Shown here in pieces: positions 8,260-15,815 of a stretch of 64,000 bases of DNA. Below the pieces are notes generated by a model, which had not been told where the DNA came from, made no database searches, and saw only the letters and a list, made by a program, of their open reading frames with translations. Position 1 is the first letter of the stretch. Each line of letters starts with the position of its first letter. A program made the translations under genes and the position numbers. Origin of the DNA: Amycolatopsis sp. 2-15 (GTDB taxonomy: Bacteria; Actinomycetota; Actinomycetes; Mycobacteriales; Pseudonocardiaceae); the NCBI RefSeq assembly GCF_030285625.1, contig NZ_CP127294.1, positions 3,482,001 to 3,546,000 of the forward strand, read 5' to 3'.

Positions 8260-8280
8260 ATGCGTGACCGCGAAGCCTGA
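8260..8280 (+). CDS. Mini-ORF 4, peptide MRDREA
   Basis: ATG start with AGAGGAG (8246-8252) 7 nt upstream. Same hexapeptide as mini-ORFs 2 and 3. Its stop codon lies inside the first unit of the 15-nt tandem repeat that follows. Confidence 0.45.
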   Translation: MRDREA

Positions 8281-8335
8281 GAACACGAAGCCCGACAGCA
8301 CGGGGCCCGGCAACATGATGCCTGGCAACACAGGG
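8276..8335 (+). repeat. Four imperfect 15-nt tandem repeats
   Basis: Units start at 8276, 8291, 8306 and 8321, each of the pattern CCYGRCAACAYGRGG. In one plus frame they would read as pentapeptides such as STGPG, NMMPG and NTGHP; on the minus strand they read as Cys-rich AxCCx units. Neither frame has a convincing start, so coding is doubtful. Confidence 0.6.
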
Positions 8336-8349
8336 CACCCCGAGGCTTC

Positions 8350-8397
8350 GATCCGGATCCCAGCACCGGATCGCCCCGGCCGGTGAATGAGCCGGCC
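8350..8397. terminator. Paired hairpins between the mini-ORFs and the MFS gene
   Basis: GATCCGG/CCGGATC (8350-8356, 8366-8372) is followed by GGCCGG/CCGGCC (8378-8383, 8392-8397), ending 5 nt before the MFS stop codon. Position between convergent transcription units suggests a bidirectional terminator. Confidence 0.6.
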
Positions 8398-8402
8398 ACG
8401 AC

Positions 8403-9617
8403 TCAGACCCCGGTCTCGGCCGCGACCGCGTGCCGCACCCGGGTCCACGAGAAGGCGGTGGGGATGGCCAGCGCCACGCCGAGCACACCGGCGAGCGCGA
8501 TGGCGGTGACCGCGGACCCGGTCACCTGGGCGACCACCCCACCCAGCGCGACCCCGACTCCCTGCGCGACCCGCAGCCCGGTGCGGTAGAGCCCGCCGGC
8601 GCCGCCGCGAAGCTCATTCGGCACCCAGGTGGCGAACGTCGCGGTGACCGTGATGATGTACGCGCCCATCGCACCCGCCAGTGCGAGGAGCACGAGAGCC
8701 AGCACCAGGTTCGGCTGGAGCAGGAACAGGGCGAGCAGGGCCAGCGACGTCGTCGCGAAGATGCCTAGCAGGCGCAGCCTGACCTGGGCGGACGCGAACT
8801 TCGAGAGCAAGTAGGCACCAGCCACGAACCCCAGCGGGTCGGCAGCCAGCAGCCAGCCCACGGCCGCGGACGACGCGCCGAGCTGCTGCGCCAGCGGAGC
8901 CGCGAGCCCTTCGGGGACCACCGCGAGCCCGACCAGCCACGACAGCGCGATCAGCACCCGCAGTCTGCGCTGCCCGAACACATACCGCGTGGCCCCGAAC
9001 CACGTCGACTGCTCGCCACCCGCGGCCGGGCGATCGTGCACCCACACGCGCACGATGACCGAGGCGACAGCAAAGCTCACGGCGTCGATCGCGAGCGCCC
9101 ACGACACACCCACGAACGTCACGAGCAGCCCGCCGCCCGCGAGCCCCAGCAGCATCACCGTGTTGGTGGTGATCCCGCGCAGGTCCTGGCTGCGCAGGTA
9201 GATCTCGTCGTCGGTGAACACTTCGCGCGTGATGGCGTTCTGCGCCGCGTTGGCGGGTGACGCGGCCAGCTGCACGGCCACGAGCAAGCTGCACAGCACG
9301 ACGAGTGGCATGCCCGGCAGGCTCATGAGCCCCACGAGTACCGCCTGCACCGCGGCGCTCGCGCTCAGCACCGCGCGCCGCGGGTAGCGGTCGGCGAGGA
9401 AGGACAGCCCGAGCCCGCCCGCCAGCGCGGGGAGGAATGTGAGGGCGTAGACGACGGCGGCCCAGAGGGCTGAGCCGGTGCGGTTGTAGACGAGGATGGC
9501 GAGCGCCACCTTCGCCAGCTGGTCGCCCGCGCTCGAGATGGCCTCGGCCGCCCACAGAACGCGGTATTCGACGTTCCGCAGTGGCGCCGTCAGCCGTGGC
9601 GTGGCGTGGGTCGTCAC
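8403..9617 (-). CDS. MFS efflux transporter
   Basis: A major facilitator of about 404 residues, with roughly twelve membrane helices, of the drug-efflux type (MFS_3/DHA3-like). Visible marks are the N-terminal RNVEYRVLWAAEAISSAGDQ, which is typical of this subgroup, the loop SFLADRYPRR between helices 2 and 3, and AANAAQNAITREVF in the first half. I place the start at the GTG at 9617 (VTTHATPRL) because the family starts close to this point; the frame stays open to 9728 but adds only a low-complexity polar stretch. Substrate is unknown. It is followed by hairpins and divergent from the SDR gene. Confidence 0.85.
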   Translation of the reverse strand: MTTHATPRLTAPLRNVEYRVLWAAEAISSAGDQLAKVALAILVYNRTGSALWAAVVYALTFLPALAGGLGLSFLADRYPRRAVLSASAAVQAVLVGLMSLPGMPLVVLCSLLVAVQLAASPANAAQNAITREVFTDDEIYLRSQDLRGITTNTVMLLGLAGGGLLVTFVGVSWALAIDAVSFAVASVIVRVWVHDRPAAGGEQSTWFGATRYVFGQRRLRVLIALSWLVGLAVVPEGLAAPLAQQLGASSAAVGWLLAADPLGFVAGAYLLSKFASAQVRLRLLGIFATTSLALLALFLLQPNLVLALVLLALAGAMGAYIITVTATFATWVPNELRGGAGGLYRTGLRVAQGVGVALGGVVAQVTGSAVTAIALAGVLGVALAIPTAFSWTRVRHAVAAETGV

Positions 9618-9999
9618 AGGGTGACCACTTCCCCCTCCCCGATCGGGTGAACGTGTCCGGTGGGCATTCTGCCTGGGCTGTGACGGCGACCCAGAGGGAG
9701 TCACAGTTCCCGGACAACGGGACAACAATCAGTATGCCGTCGATTACGCGCGGGCGAACAGAGTATCCGAACGTTCTCCCCGGTTGGGCCGTTCAGGGGG
9801 CGGTGGCCGGGACCCACTCGGGGTCGGTGCTGACCAGTCCGGAGGTACCGGAGGGCTGATCGACCTTCACTCGCTCGGCGCAGCACGGCCACCGTTCGTC
9901 GCGATCGCCCTGTTTGGTGCGCCGAATGGCCCAACACTGGAAAAGAGCCCGGTGGAGCGATCCCTCGCCCCGCCGGCGCCGGGCAGTGGGGAGAAGGTT
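9618..9999. other. Divergent promoter region of the MFS and SDR genes
   Basis: 382 nt without a gene. It must hold the promoters of the minus-strand MFS and plus-strand SDR genes. A small dyad TCCCG-gacaa-CGGGA (9708-9722) and the palindrome CGAACGTTC-type core near 9769-9776 are possible regulator sites; no regulator gene is adjacent. Confidence 0.4.
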
Positions 10000-10893
10000 A
10001 TGGACAGGCTGATGCAGGACAAGGCCGTGGTCGTCACCGGCGCCGGCCGGGGACTCGGCGAGGCGTTCGCCGTGCAAGTGGCCCGCGCGGGCGGGGCCGT
10101 GGTGGTCAACGACGTCGAAGCCGGCCTCGCCGAGCGCACGGCGGAGAACATCCGGCAGCACGGCGGCCGGGCCGTCGCGAGTGGACACAGCGTGGCCGAC
10201 CCGGCGCAGGCCCAGGCCATCGTGGACCTGTGCGTGGGCGAGTTCGGCCGGATCGACGGCCTGGTCAACAACGCCGGGTTGAACTACGAGGCCCTGCCGT
10301 GGGACGACGACGTCGAGCAGGCCAGGGAGCTGGTCGAGGTCAACGTCCTGGGCGTGATGTACACGGGCCTGGCGGCGATCAAGGCGATGGTCGCCGGGGG
10401 GATCCACGGGTCCATCGTGAATATTTCCTCCGGCGCTTCGCTGGGGCAGCGCAAGCTCGGCGTGTACGCGGCTTCGAAGGGTGCGGTCGCTTCGCTCACG
10501 TATTCGTGGGCGCTGGACCTGGAGGAGCACGGAATCCGGGCGAACGCCGTGTGCCCGGTGGCGCACACGAGGATGGTGTGGAAGTCGGAGCGGGCGTTGA
10601 GGGCTTGCCCGCCGGAGCGGACGCCGTCCCGGATCGCGCCGGTGGTGCTGTTCCTGCTCGGGGACGGGTCGGCGGGGATCACCGGGCAGATGATCCGGTG
10701 CAACGGGCCGCAGCTGCATGTGATGGGGCAGCCGTTCCTGAAGCAGCCGATTCTGGAGCGGCAGGCGTGGGACGCGGAGACGGTGCAGAACGCCTTTGAC
10801 GAGGTGTTCTCGGCGCATCTGGAGAACTACGGCCTCGAAAAGCGGGTGCCGCCGCGGCTTCGCAAGTGGACGGACAGCAGCCGGATCGCCTGA
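10000..10893 (+). CDS. Short-chain dehydrogenase/reductase
   Basis: NAD(P)-dependent oxidoreductase of 297 residues. The cofactor motif TGAGRGLG is near residue 14, NNAG follows, the catalytic Ser lies in VNISSGAS and the Tyr/Lys pair in YAASK. A C-terminal extension of about 50 residues after the usual SDR end (from LHVMGQPFL) is longer than classical SDRs and resembles the mycobacterial-type 3-oxoacyl reductases and steroid-related SDRs. ATG 10000 is chosen because it directly precedes the Rossmann strand; upstream in-frame sequence is non-conserved. A hairpin follows. Its neighbour beyond the hairpin is an acyl-CoA synthetase, so lipid chemistry is plausible. Confidence 0.88.
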   Translation: MDRLMQDKAVVVTGAGRGLGEAFAVQVARAGGAVVVNDVEAGLAERTAENIRQHGGRAVASGHSVADPAQAQAIVDLCVGEFGRIDGLVNNAGLNYEALPWDDDVEQARELVEVNVLGVMYTGLAAIKAMVAGGIHGSIVNISSGASLGQRKLGVYAASKGAVASLTYSWALDLEEHGIRANAVCPVAHTRMVWKSERALRACPPERTPSRIAPVVLFLLGDGSAGITGQMIRCNGPQLHVMGQPFLKQPILERQAWDAETVQNAFDEVFSAHLENYGLEKRVPPRLRKWTDSSRIA

Positions 10894-10901
10894 CGGCCCA
10901 A

Positions 10902-10931
10902 CCCGGGCGGTGTTCATCGGAACCGCCCGGG
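10902..10931. terminator. Bidirectional hairpin between the SDR and acyl-CoA synthetase genes
   Basis: CCCGGGCGGT (10902-10911) pairs with ACCGCCCGGG (10922-10931) across a 10-nt loop, placed 8 nt after the SDR stop and 8 nt beyond the convergent synthetase stop. Confidence 0.75.
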
Positions 10932-10939
10932 GCCGGTGA

Positions 10940-12787
10940 TCAGGACGCCGGGGTGGCGGCCGGGTACAGGTCCTTGATCGCGGCGTCGTAGCGCTCGTTG
11001 ATCACGCGGCGCTTGAGCTTCAGCGTGGGCGTCAGCTCGCCGGTTTCCGGGGTCCACGCCTGCGTGATCAGGTGGTAGCGCTTGATCTGCTCGATGCGCG
11101 CCAGGCGGCTGTTGGCGGATTCCACCGCGAGTTCGATCTCGGCGAGCACCTGTTCGTGGGCGGCCAGCTCGTCGATGCCGGACGCCTCGATGCCGTGGCC
11201 CGCGGCCCAGCCGGGGGCGATCTCGTCGTCGAGGACGATGAGGGCGGTGATGTAGGGGCGGTCGTCGCCGATGGCGACGGCCTGGCCGATGAGCGGGTGT
11301 TCCTTGAGCAGGCCCTCGATGCGGGTGGGGGCGACGTTCTTGCCGCTCGAGGTGATGATCAGTTCCTTCTTGCGGTCGGTGATCCGCACGAAACCGTCTT
11401 CGTCGATGGTGCCGATGTCGCCGGTGGCGTACCAGCCGTCGGCGTCGGTCGCGTCGGCGATGGAGCCGTCCTCCTGCAGGTAGCCCAGGAACACGATGGG
11501 GCCGCGCACGAGCAGCTCGCCGTCTTCGGCCACCTTCACCTCGACGCCCTCGAGCGGCTTGCCGACGGTGCCGGCGCGGAAGCCGCCGGCGCTGTTCGAC
11601 GTGGCCGCGCCGGTCGTCTCGGACAGACCCCAGACCTCCTGGATCTCCACGCCCAGGCCGGCGATGAAGTACAGGACCTCCACCGGCAGGGCCGCGGCGC
11701 CGCTTGAGGCGACGAGCACCTTGTCCAGACCGAGCAGTGTGCGCACAGGGGCGAGAACCGCCTCATCCGTCTTCGCGATGCGCTCGGCGAGCTCGGCCGG
11801 TACCTCCTTGCCGTCGGAGCGCAGCTTGTAGCCCTCCTGCAGCAGGGCGTTGGCCGAGAGCAGCGCCTCGCGCCGGTCCTCGGGCACGCCGCCGAGCATG
11901 TTCTTCATGCCCGCCACCATCTTCTCCCACACACGCGGCACGCCGAAGAAGCTCTCCGGGTGCACCCGCCCGAGCGCGGCGACGACACCGGCGGCGTCGG
12001 CGACGGTGTGCACGTGGCCGGCCCACAGCAGCGGCATGTAGATCGACAGCTCACGCTCGGCGATGTGCGCCAGCGGCAGGTAGGCGATGTTCTTCGCGTG
12101 CATCGGCGCGTCGTGCAGCCCCTGCACCGCGAGTCCTTCGTGGACGGCGTTGCGATGGGACAGCACGACACCCTTGGGGTCGCCGGTGGTGCCGGAGGTG
12201 TAGATCATCGCGAGCGGGTCGTCCGGCTGGATGGCCTGCCACACGGCTTCGAACGCGGCGGGGTCCTCGGCGAGCGCCGCGCGTCCGGCCTCTCGCACTT
12301 CGGCGAACGAAACGAACCGTTCGTCGCCGGCCGGGATCGTGGCCGCGTCCATCACGACGACGTGTCGTAGTGCGGGCAGATCATCGAGCACCGGCAGCCA
12401 GCGCTCGAGCTCACCAGCGCCGCCGAGGACGACGACGGGCGCGGCGCTGTGGCGGGCGACGTAGCGGATCTGGTCCGGGCTCAGCGTCGCGTAGGCCGTG
12501 CACGGGATCGCGGCCAGGTGCACGGCGGCGAGGTCGGCGACCAGGTGGTCGGGACTGCTCGCGGCCATGATCAGCATGCGGTCGCGCTTGCCGAGGCCGA
12601 GTCCGGCCAGGCCGCGCGAGAACTCGGCGATCGCGGTGCGGAAGTCGCTCCAGCTCAGCGTCGGGTGACCCTCGATGTCGAGCGAGGTGACGGCGGGGTG
12701 CTCGCCGTACTCGGTGGCGTTGCGGTGCAGCAGGCGGGGGATCGTCTGACCCTCGGCCTGTGCGGCTGCGGACTGCGGGGTGGTCAA
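10940..12787 (-). CDS. Long-chain fatty acyl-CoA synthetase (FadD15-like)
   Basis: AMP-forming ligase that activates long-chain fatty acids to CoA thioesters. About 615 residues; the P-loop-like motif MIYTSGTTGDPKGVVLSH, the helper WGLSETTGA, the adenylate-binding YATGDIG and the hinge ITDRKKELIITSSGKNVAP are all present. The size and the AHIAERELSIYMPL block match the long-chain class with an insert before the adenylation core. I choose the TTG at 12787 because GGAGGAGGG lies 6 nt upstream; an in-frame GTG further up has no such site. It is convergent with the SDR gene across a hairpin. Confidence 0.92.
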   Translation of the reverse strand: MTTPQSAAAQAEGQTIPRLLHRNATEYGEHPAVTSLDIEGHPTLSWSDFRTAIAEFSRGLAGLGLGKRDRMLIMAASSPDHLVADLAAVHLAAIPCTAYATLSPDQIRYVARHSAAPVVVLGGAGELERWLPVLDDLPALRHVVVMDAATIPAGDERFVSFAEVREAGRAALAEDPAAFEAVWQAIQPDDPLAMIYTSGTTGDPKGVVLSHRNAVHEGLAVQGLHDAPMHAKNIAYLPLAHIAERELSIYMPLLWAGHVHTVADAAGVVAALGRVHPESFFGVPRVWEKMVAGMKNMLGGVPEDRREALLSANALLQEGYKLRSDGKEVPAELAERIAKTDEAVLAPVRTLLGLDKVLVASSGAAALPVEVLYFIAGLGVEIQEVWGLSETTGAATSNSAGGFRAGTVGKPLEGVEVKVAEDGELLVRGPIVFLGYLQEDGSIADATDADGWYATGDIGTIDEDGFVRITDRKKELIITSSGKNVAPTRIEGLLKEHPLIGQAVAIGDDRPYITALIVLDDEIAPGWAAGHGIEASGIDELAAHEQVLAEIELAVESANSRLARIEQIKRYHLITQAWTPETGELTPTLKLKRRVINERYDAAIKDLYPAATPAS

Positions 12788-12985
12788 CGCTGGCCCTCCT
12801 CCGGTGGTGCTGGTGACCGACCACTGTAGGGGCTCCCGGCCGGTGTGGATAGAGAATCGCGGCCACTGCGGGCCTGCGTGGGCCTGACCGTGAACTACGC
12901 AAAACGGTCGATTCCCCACCGGCCGAGGAAAAGATCCACTTCAGCGGATCCTGCTTGAATGGAAGCCCCCACCGAAGGAGAGCCT

Positions 12986-13651
12986 GTGCCCGCTCGAGAT
13001 CAGTCCGCTCGGGAACTGCTGGCCGCAATCCAGCGCGAGCTCGCACCGCGCGACGACGACAACCGGCTCGTGCCGCTCGTCGCGTCCGGCTCCGCGCCGC
13101 GGGCGGTGTTCGCCGCGATCGCCGCCGAGGAACGGTGGATCGTGCGCAGTGACTGGCGCAGCTTCCACGCGCTGGCCGCGCGCACCGACGAACCGCGGGC
13201 GCGCGAGTTCTTCGGCGGACTCGCGCCGGGGGAGCAGCTCGCGCTGGGAAAACTCGACGCGTTGGCGGCCGCCGCCGGAGACGACCCGGGGACCGAGCTG
13301 CCGCGCGCGGGCTGTCAGGCGTACCCCGCGTATTTCGCGTGGCTGGCGCTGAATGGCGAAGCGGCTGAAGTCGCTATCGCGATCTTCGCGAACTTCGCCG
13401 CGTGGGGCCGGTACTGCGCCGCCATCGCCGCAGGGATGCGTGAGCACTACGGATTCGACGACGACGCGTGCGCGTTCTTCGACTTCTTCGCCGCCGACGT
13501 CCCGGAAATTGAAGAGCAGGCGCTGGCCGCGATCCAGGCCGGGCTCGACGCCGGCCGGCTCGACTCGGACACCGCGCGCACCTACGCCCGGCTGTTCCAG
13601 AGCTACGAGCTGATGTTCTGGAACACCCTCGTCGACGAGTTCCCGGCATGA
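12986..13651 (+). CDS. TenA/PqqC-like helical protein coupled to kynureninase
   Basis: A 221-residue, largely helical protein of the heme-oxygenase/TenA fold class, judged from the W..FHALAART, AYPAYFAWLALNG and FANFAAWGRYCAAIAAGM blocks. The GTG at 12986 has AAGGAG 5 nt upstream and is preferred to the ATG at 12959. The stop overlaps the kynureninase start by 4 nt, so the two are co-translated. Typical metal-binding Glu/His sets of the diiron members are not obvious, and the thiaminase catalytic Cys is not recognisable, so an enzymatic role is unproven. It may be an enzyme or regulator in tryptophan breakdown. Confidence 0.65.
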   Translation: MPARDQSARELLAAIQRELAPRDDDNRLVPLVASGSAPRAVFAAIAAEERWIVRSDWRSFHALAARTDEPRAREFFGGLAPGEQLALGKLDALAAAAGDDPGTELPRAGCQAYPAYFAWLALNGEAAEVAIAIFANFAAWGRYCAAIAAGMREHYGFDDDACAFFDFFAADVPEIEEQALAAIQAGLDAGRLDSDTARTYARLFQSYELMFWNTLVDEFPA

Positions 13652-14814
13652 CCCTCGCCGAAGAAGCGGCCGCCCTCGACGCCGCCGACCCGCTGGCCGC
13701 CAAGCGCGCCGAGTTCGACCTCGACCCGGCCGTCGCGTACTTCGACGGCAATTCCCTCGGCGCCCCGCCGCGGCACGTCGCGCAGCGGCTCGCCGACGTG
13801 GTCCGCGAGCAGTGGGGCGGCCGGCTGATCCGCTCGTGGACCGACGGCTGGTGGGACGCGCCGGAGCGAGTCGGCGAGCGGATCGCGCCGCTCGTCGGCG
13901 CCGCGCCCGGGCAGGTCGTGGTCGCCGACTCGACGAGCGTCGACCTGTTCAAGGTGCTCGTCGCGGCCGTGCGCGCGAACCCGGGCCGCGGCGAGATCCT
14001 GCTCGACGCCGCGACCTTCCCGACCGACGGCTACGTCGCCACGCAGGTCGGGCGCCTCACCGGACACGCCGTGCGGCGCGTGCCGGTCGCCGAGCTGCCC
14101 GCCGCTTGCGGTGAGGAGACAGCCGCGGTGCTCGTGAACCACGTCGACTACGTGTCGGGCCGGCTGCACGACATGGGTGCGATCACCGCCGCCGTGCACG
14201 CGGCCGGCGCCGCCGTGGTCTGGGACCTCTGCCACAGCGTCGGCGCGATCGCGGTGCGGCTCGACGAGCACGAGGTCGACTACGCGGTGGGCTGCACCTA
14301 CAAGTTCCTCAACGGCGGCCCGGGCGCGCCCGCGTTCGTCTACGTCGCGAGCCGGTGGCAGGAGTCCTTCGACCAACCGCTCGCGGGCTGGGCCGGGCAC
14401 GCCGATCCGTTCGCGATGGAGGCCGGCTATCGCGCGGGCGCGGGGATTTCGCGGGCGCGCGCGGGTACTCCGGACATCCTGTCGCTGCTCGCGCTCGACG
14501 CCGCGCTGGACGTGTGGGACGACGTCGATCTCGCCGTGTTACGGGCGAAAGGCTTGGCACTGGGCGATTTCTTCCTGCATTGCCTCGACGAACTGCTGCC
14601 CGGCGCCGACGTCCCGACGCCGCGCGACCACGCCCGCGGCCACCAGATCTCGGTGCGCGTACCGGACGCGCAACGGACCATGGCGGCGTTGCACGAACGC
14701 GGCGTGCTCGGCGATTTCCGCCCACCCGACGTGCTGCGGTTCGGGCTCGCGCCGCTCTACACGCGATACGCGGAAGTGCTGCGCGCCGTCACGGCCTTGC
14801 GTGAGCTGAGCTGA
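13648..14814 (+). CDS. kynU: Kynureninase
   Basis: PLP-dependent hydrolase that cleaves kynurenine to anthranilate and alanine. The 388-residue length is usual for the bacterial enzyme. The cofactor Lys is at 219 in GCTYKFLNGGPGAPAF, and the front part has YFDGNSLGAPP and the PLP contact VADSTSVDLFK. WDLCHSVGAI supplies the Asp that binds the pyridine nitrogen. It overlaps the preceding TenA-like gene by 4 nt. Tryptophan 2,3-dioxygenase and kynurenine formamidase are not next to it, so the pathway must be completed elsewhere. Confidence 0.95.
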   Translation: MTLAEEAAALDAADPLAAKRAEFDLDPAVAYFDGNSLGAPPRHVAQRLADVVREQWGGRLIRSWTDGWWDAPERVGERIAPLVGAAPGQVVVADSTSVDLFKVLVAAVRANPGRGEILLDAATFPTDGYVATQVGRLTGHAVRRVPVAELPAACGEETAAVLVNHVDYVSGRLHDMGAITAAVHAAGAAVVWDLCHSVGAIAVRLDEHEVDYAVGCTYKFLNGGPGAPAFVYVASRWQESFDQPLAGWAGHADPFAMEAGYRAGAGISRARAGTPDILSLLALDAALDVWDDVDLAVLRAKGLALGDFFLHCLDELLPGADVPTPRDHARGHQISVRVPDAQRTMAALHERGVLGDFRPPDVLRFGLAPLYTRYAEVLRAVTALRELS

Positions 14815-15030
14815 ACGAAAAGGCGAACCGAATTCACGGAGAATCGTGGTTTCGCGGCTGAATGGCTGCACCAATAGCCCCTTCGGGTGAGCGACCGGGG
14901 CAGTTCCGCGTGGTTGCCCGCTATGATCGGACCTTGCTTTTCCGCTGGTGGGCGTACCGCGGACCGGCGCGATCCCGGGCACGTGCGGCAAGGGAAACGT
15001 CGGCGCGGTTGCCGGGCGAAGGGGGCGGCG

Positions 15031-15354
15031 ATGGCCGGCGCACGGGTTCGCGAGGTGTCACTTTCGTATGTCGGCACACTCCTGGTCGGGGTGATCATCG
15101 GAATTCTGCTCGCCGAATTCGGCGACCTGTTCGTGCGCTTCCCGGTGGAGTCCGTGCTCGTGCTGGTGCTGGTCTGCTCCGTGGTCGTGCTCGGCTGGGC
15201 GTGCCGGGAGATTCTGCACGATCTCGTCCGCCGCGGCCGGCGCGGCGGCGCGGCTCGCGAGGCAGGCCACGAAGACGACCTCGACTGGCCCGACGTGCCG
15301 CGCTTGGTCCTGCACCGCGACGGCGGCTCGCGTCCGAACGGCGTTCGGCGCTGA
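15031..15354 (+). CDS. Small two-helix membrane protein, function unknown
   Basis: A 107-residue protein with two adjacent membrane helices (about residues 12-29 and 39-58, VGTLLVGVIIGILLAEF and VLVLVLVCSVVVLGW) and a charged Arg/Asp-rich tail. Start at ATG 15031 chosen because the upstream in-frame sequence is Arg-rich and non-conserved; the ribosome binding site GGGGGCGG is weak. It stands alone, 216 nt after kynU and 461 nt before the conservon. No family recognised. Confidence 0.6.
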   Translation: MAGARVREVSLSYVGTLLVGVIIGILLAEFGDLFVRFPVESVLVLVLVCSVVVLGWACREILHDLVRRGRRGGAAREAGHEDDLDWPDVPRLVLHRDGGSRPNGVRR

Positions 15355-15637
15355 AAAGTGGTAATCGCGCCGATGCGGGCAGCGATTCCGCGGCCCGTGT
15401 AGTCCATTTCACGCCTTTTCGTTCTCGCGTGGAGCCAAGGGCCGCGCGTAGGGTGATCGTCACGGACCGTCCGCGCGTTCCGTGATCGACCTCACCGAAT
15501 GATTTCGGCTTCCTCACACGCCGTTCACCTCGCGAATAGCGCGCCGCAGGTCACGCTGGCACCGCCGTCCGGCCCATTCCTCCTGCGACGAAGCTCACCC
15601 ATCCCGTGGCGGATTTTCCAAAGCCCTGCTGGGAGTT

Positions 15638-15708
15638 GTGAGTGACTCACCAGAACGTGATCACGTTTCGCATCCGGACTTGACGTTGCTCTCCGGCCTG
15701 CCTAACGT
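15638..15708 (+). promoter_or_regulatory. Conservon promoter with two upstream palindromes
   Basis: A housekeeping-type promoter TTGACG (15680-15685), 17-nt spacer, TAACGT (15703-15708) precedes the conservon. Directly upstream lie two palindromes: GTGAGTGACTCAC (15638-15650) and the perfect 14-mer AACGTGATCACGTT (15654-15667), a likely regulator site overlapping or abutting the -35 region. The rest of the 461-nt gap (15355-15815) shows no gene. Confidence 0.65.
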
Positions 15709-15815
15709 CGTCGCGGGCGATGGACCACGGTGAGTTGATCCGGCTGGTCGGAACCGGGTGGGAAAACCCTGGGAGACCCGAATACCTTGTACTGCCGGAA
15801 GGAAAACGGACCACG

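Larger units (their letters stand above)
7689..8402. other. Long intergenic region with tandem mini-ORFs
   Basis: No conventional gene fits these 714 nt between the divergent start of the GGDEF gene and the convergent end of the MFS gene. It holds, from left to right: a plus-strand hairpin followed by five T (7715-7735), a small inverted repeat AGCCCT/AGGGCT near 7962-7980, four very short plus-strand ORFs each with a purine-rich ribosome binding site (8033-8280), a 15-nt tandem repeat (8276-8335) and two hairpins before the MFS stop (8350-8397). The arrangement reads as a short plus-strand transcript. Confidence 0.6.

Noticed and set aside
8010..8399. Minus-strand Cys-rich frame (AxCCx pentads)
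   Set aside because: The Cys pattern is just the complement of the 15-nt plus-strand repeat, and there is no good start site; it was kept only as part of the repeat description.
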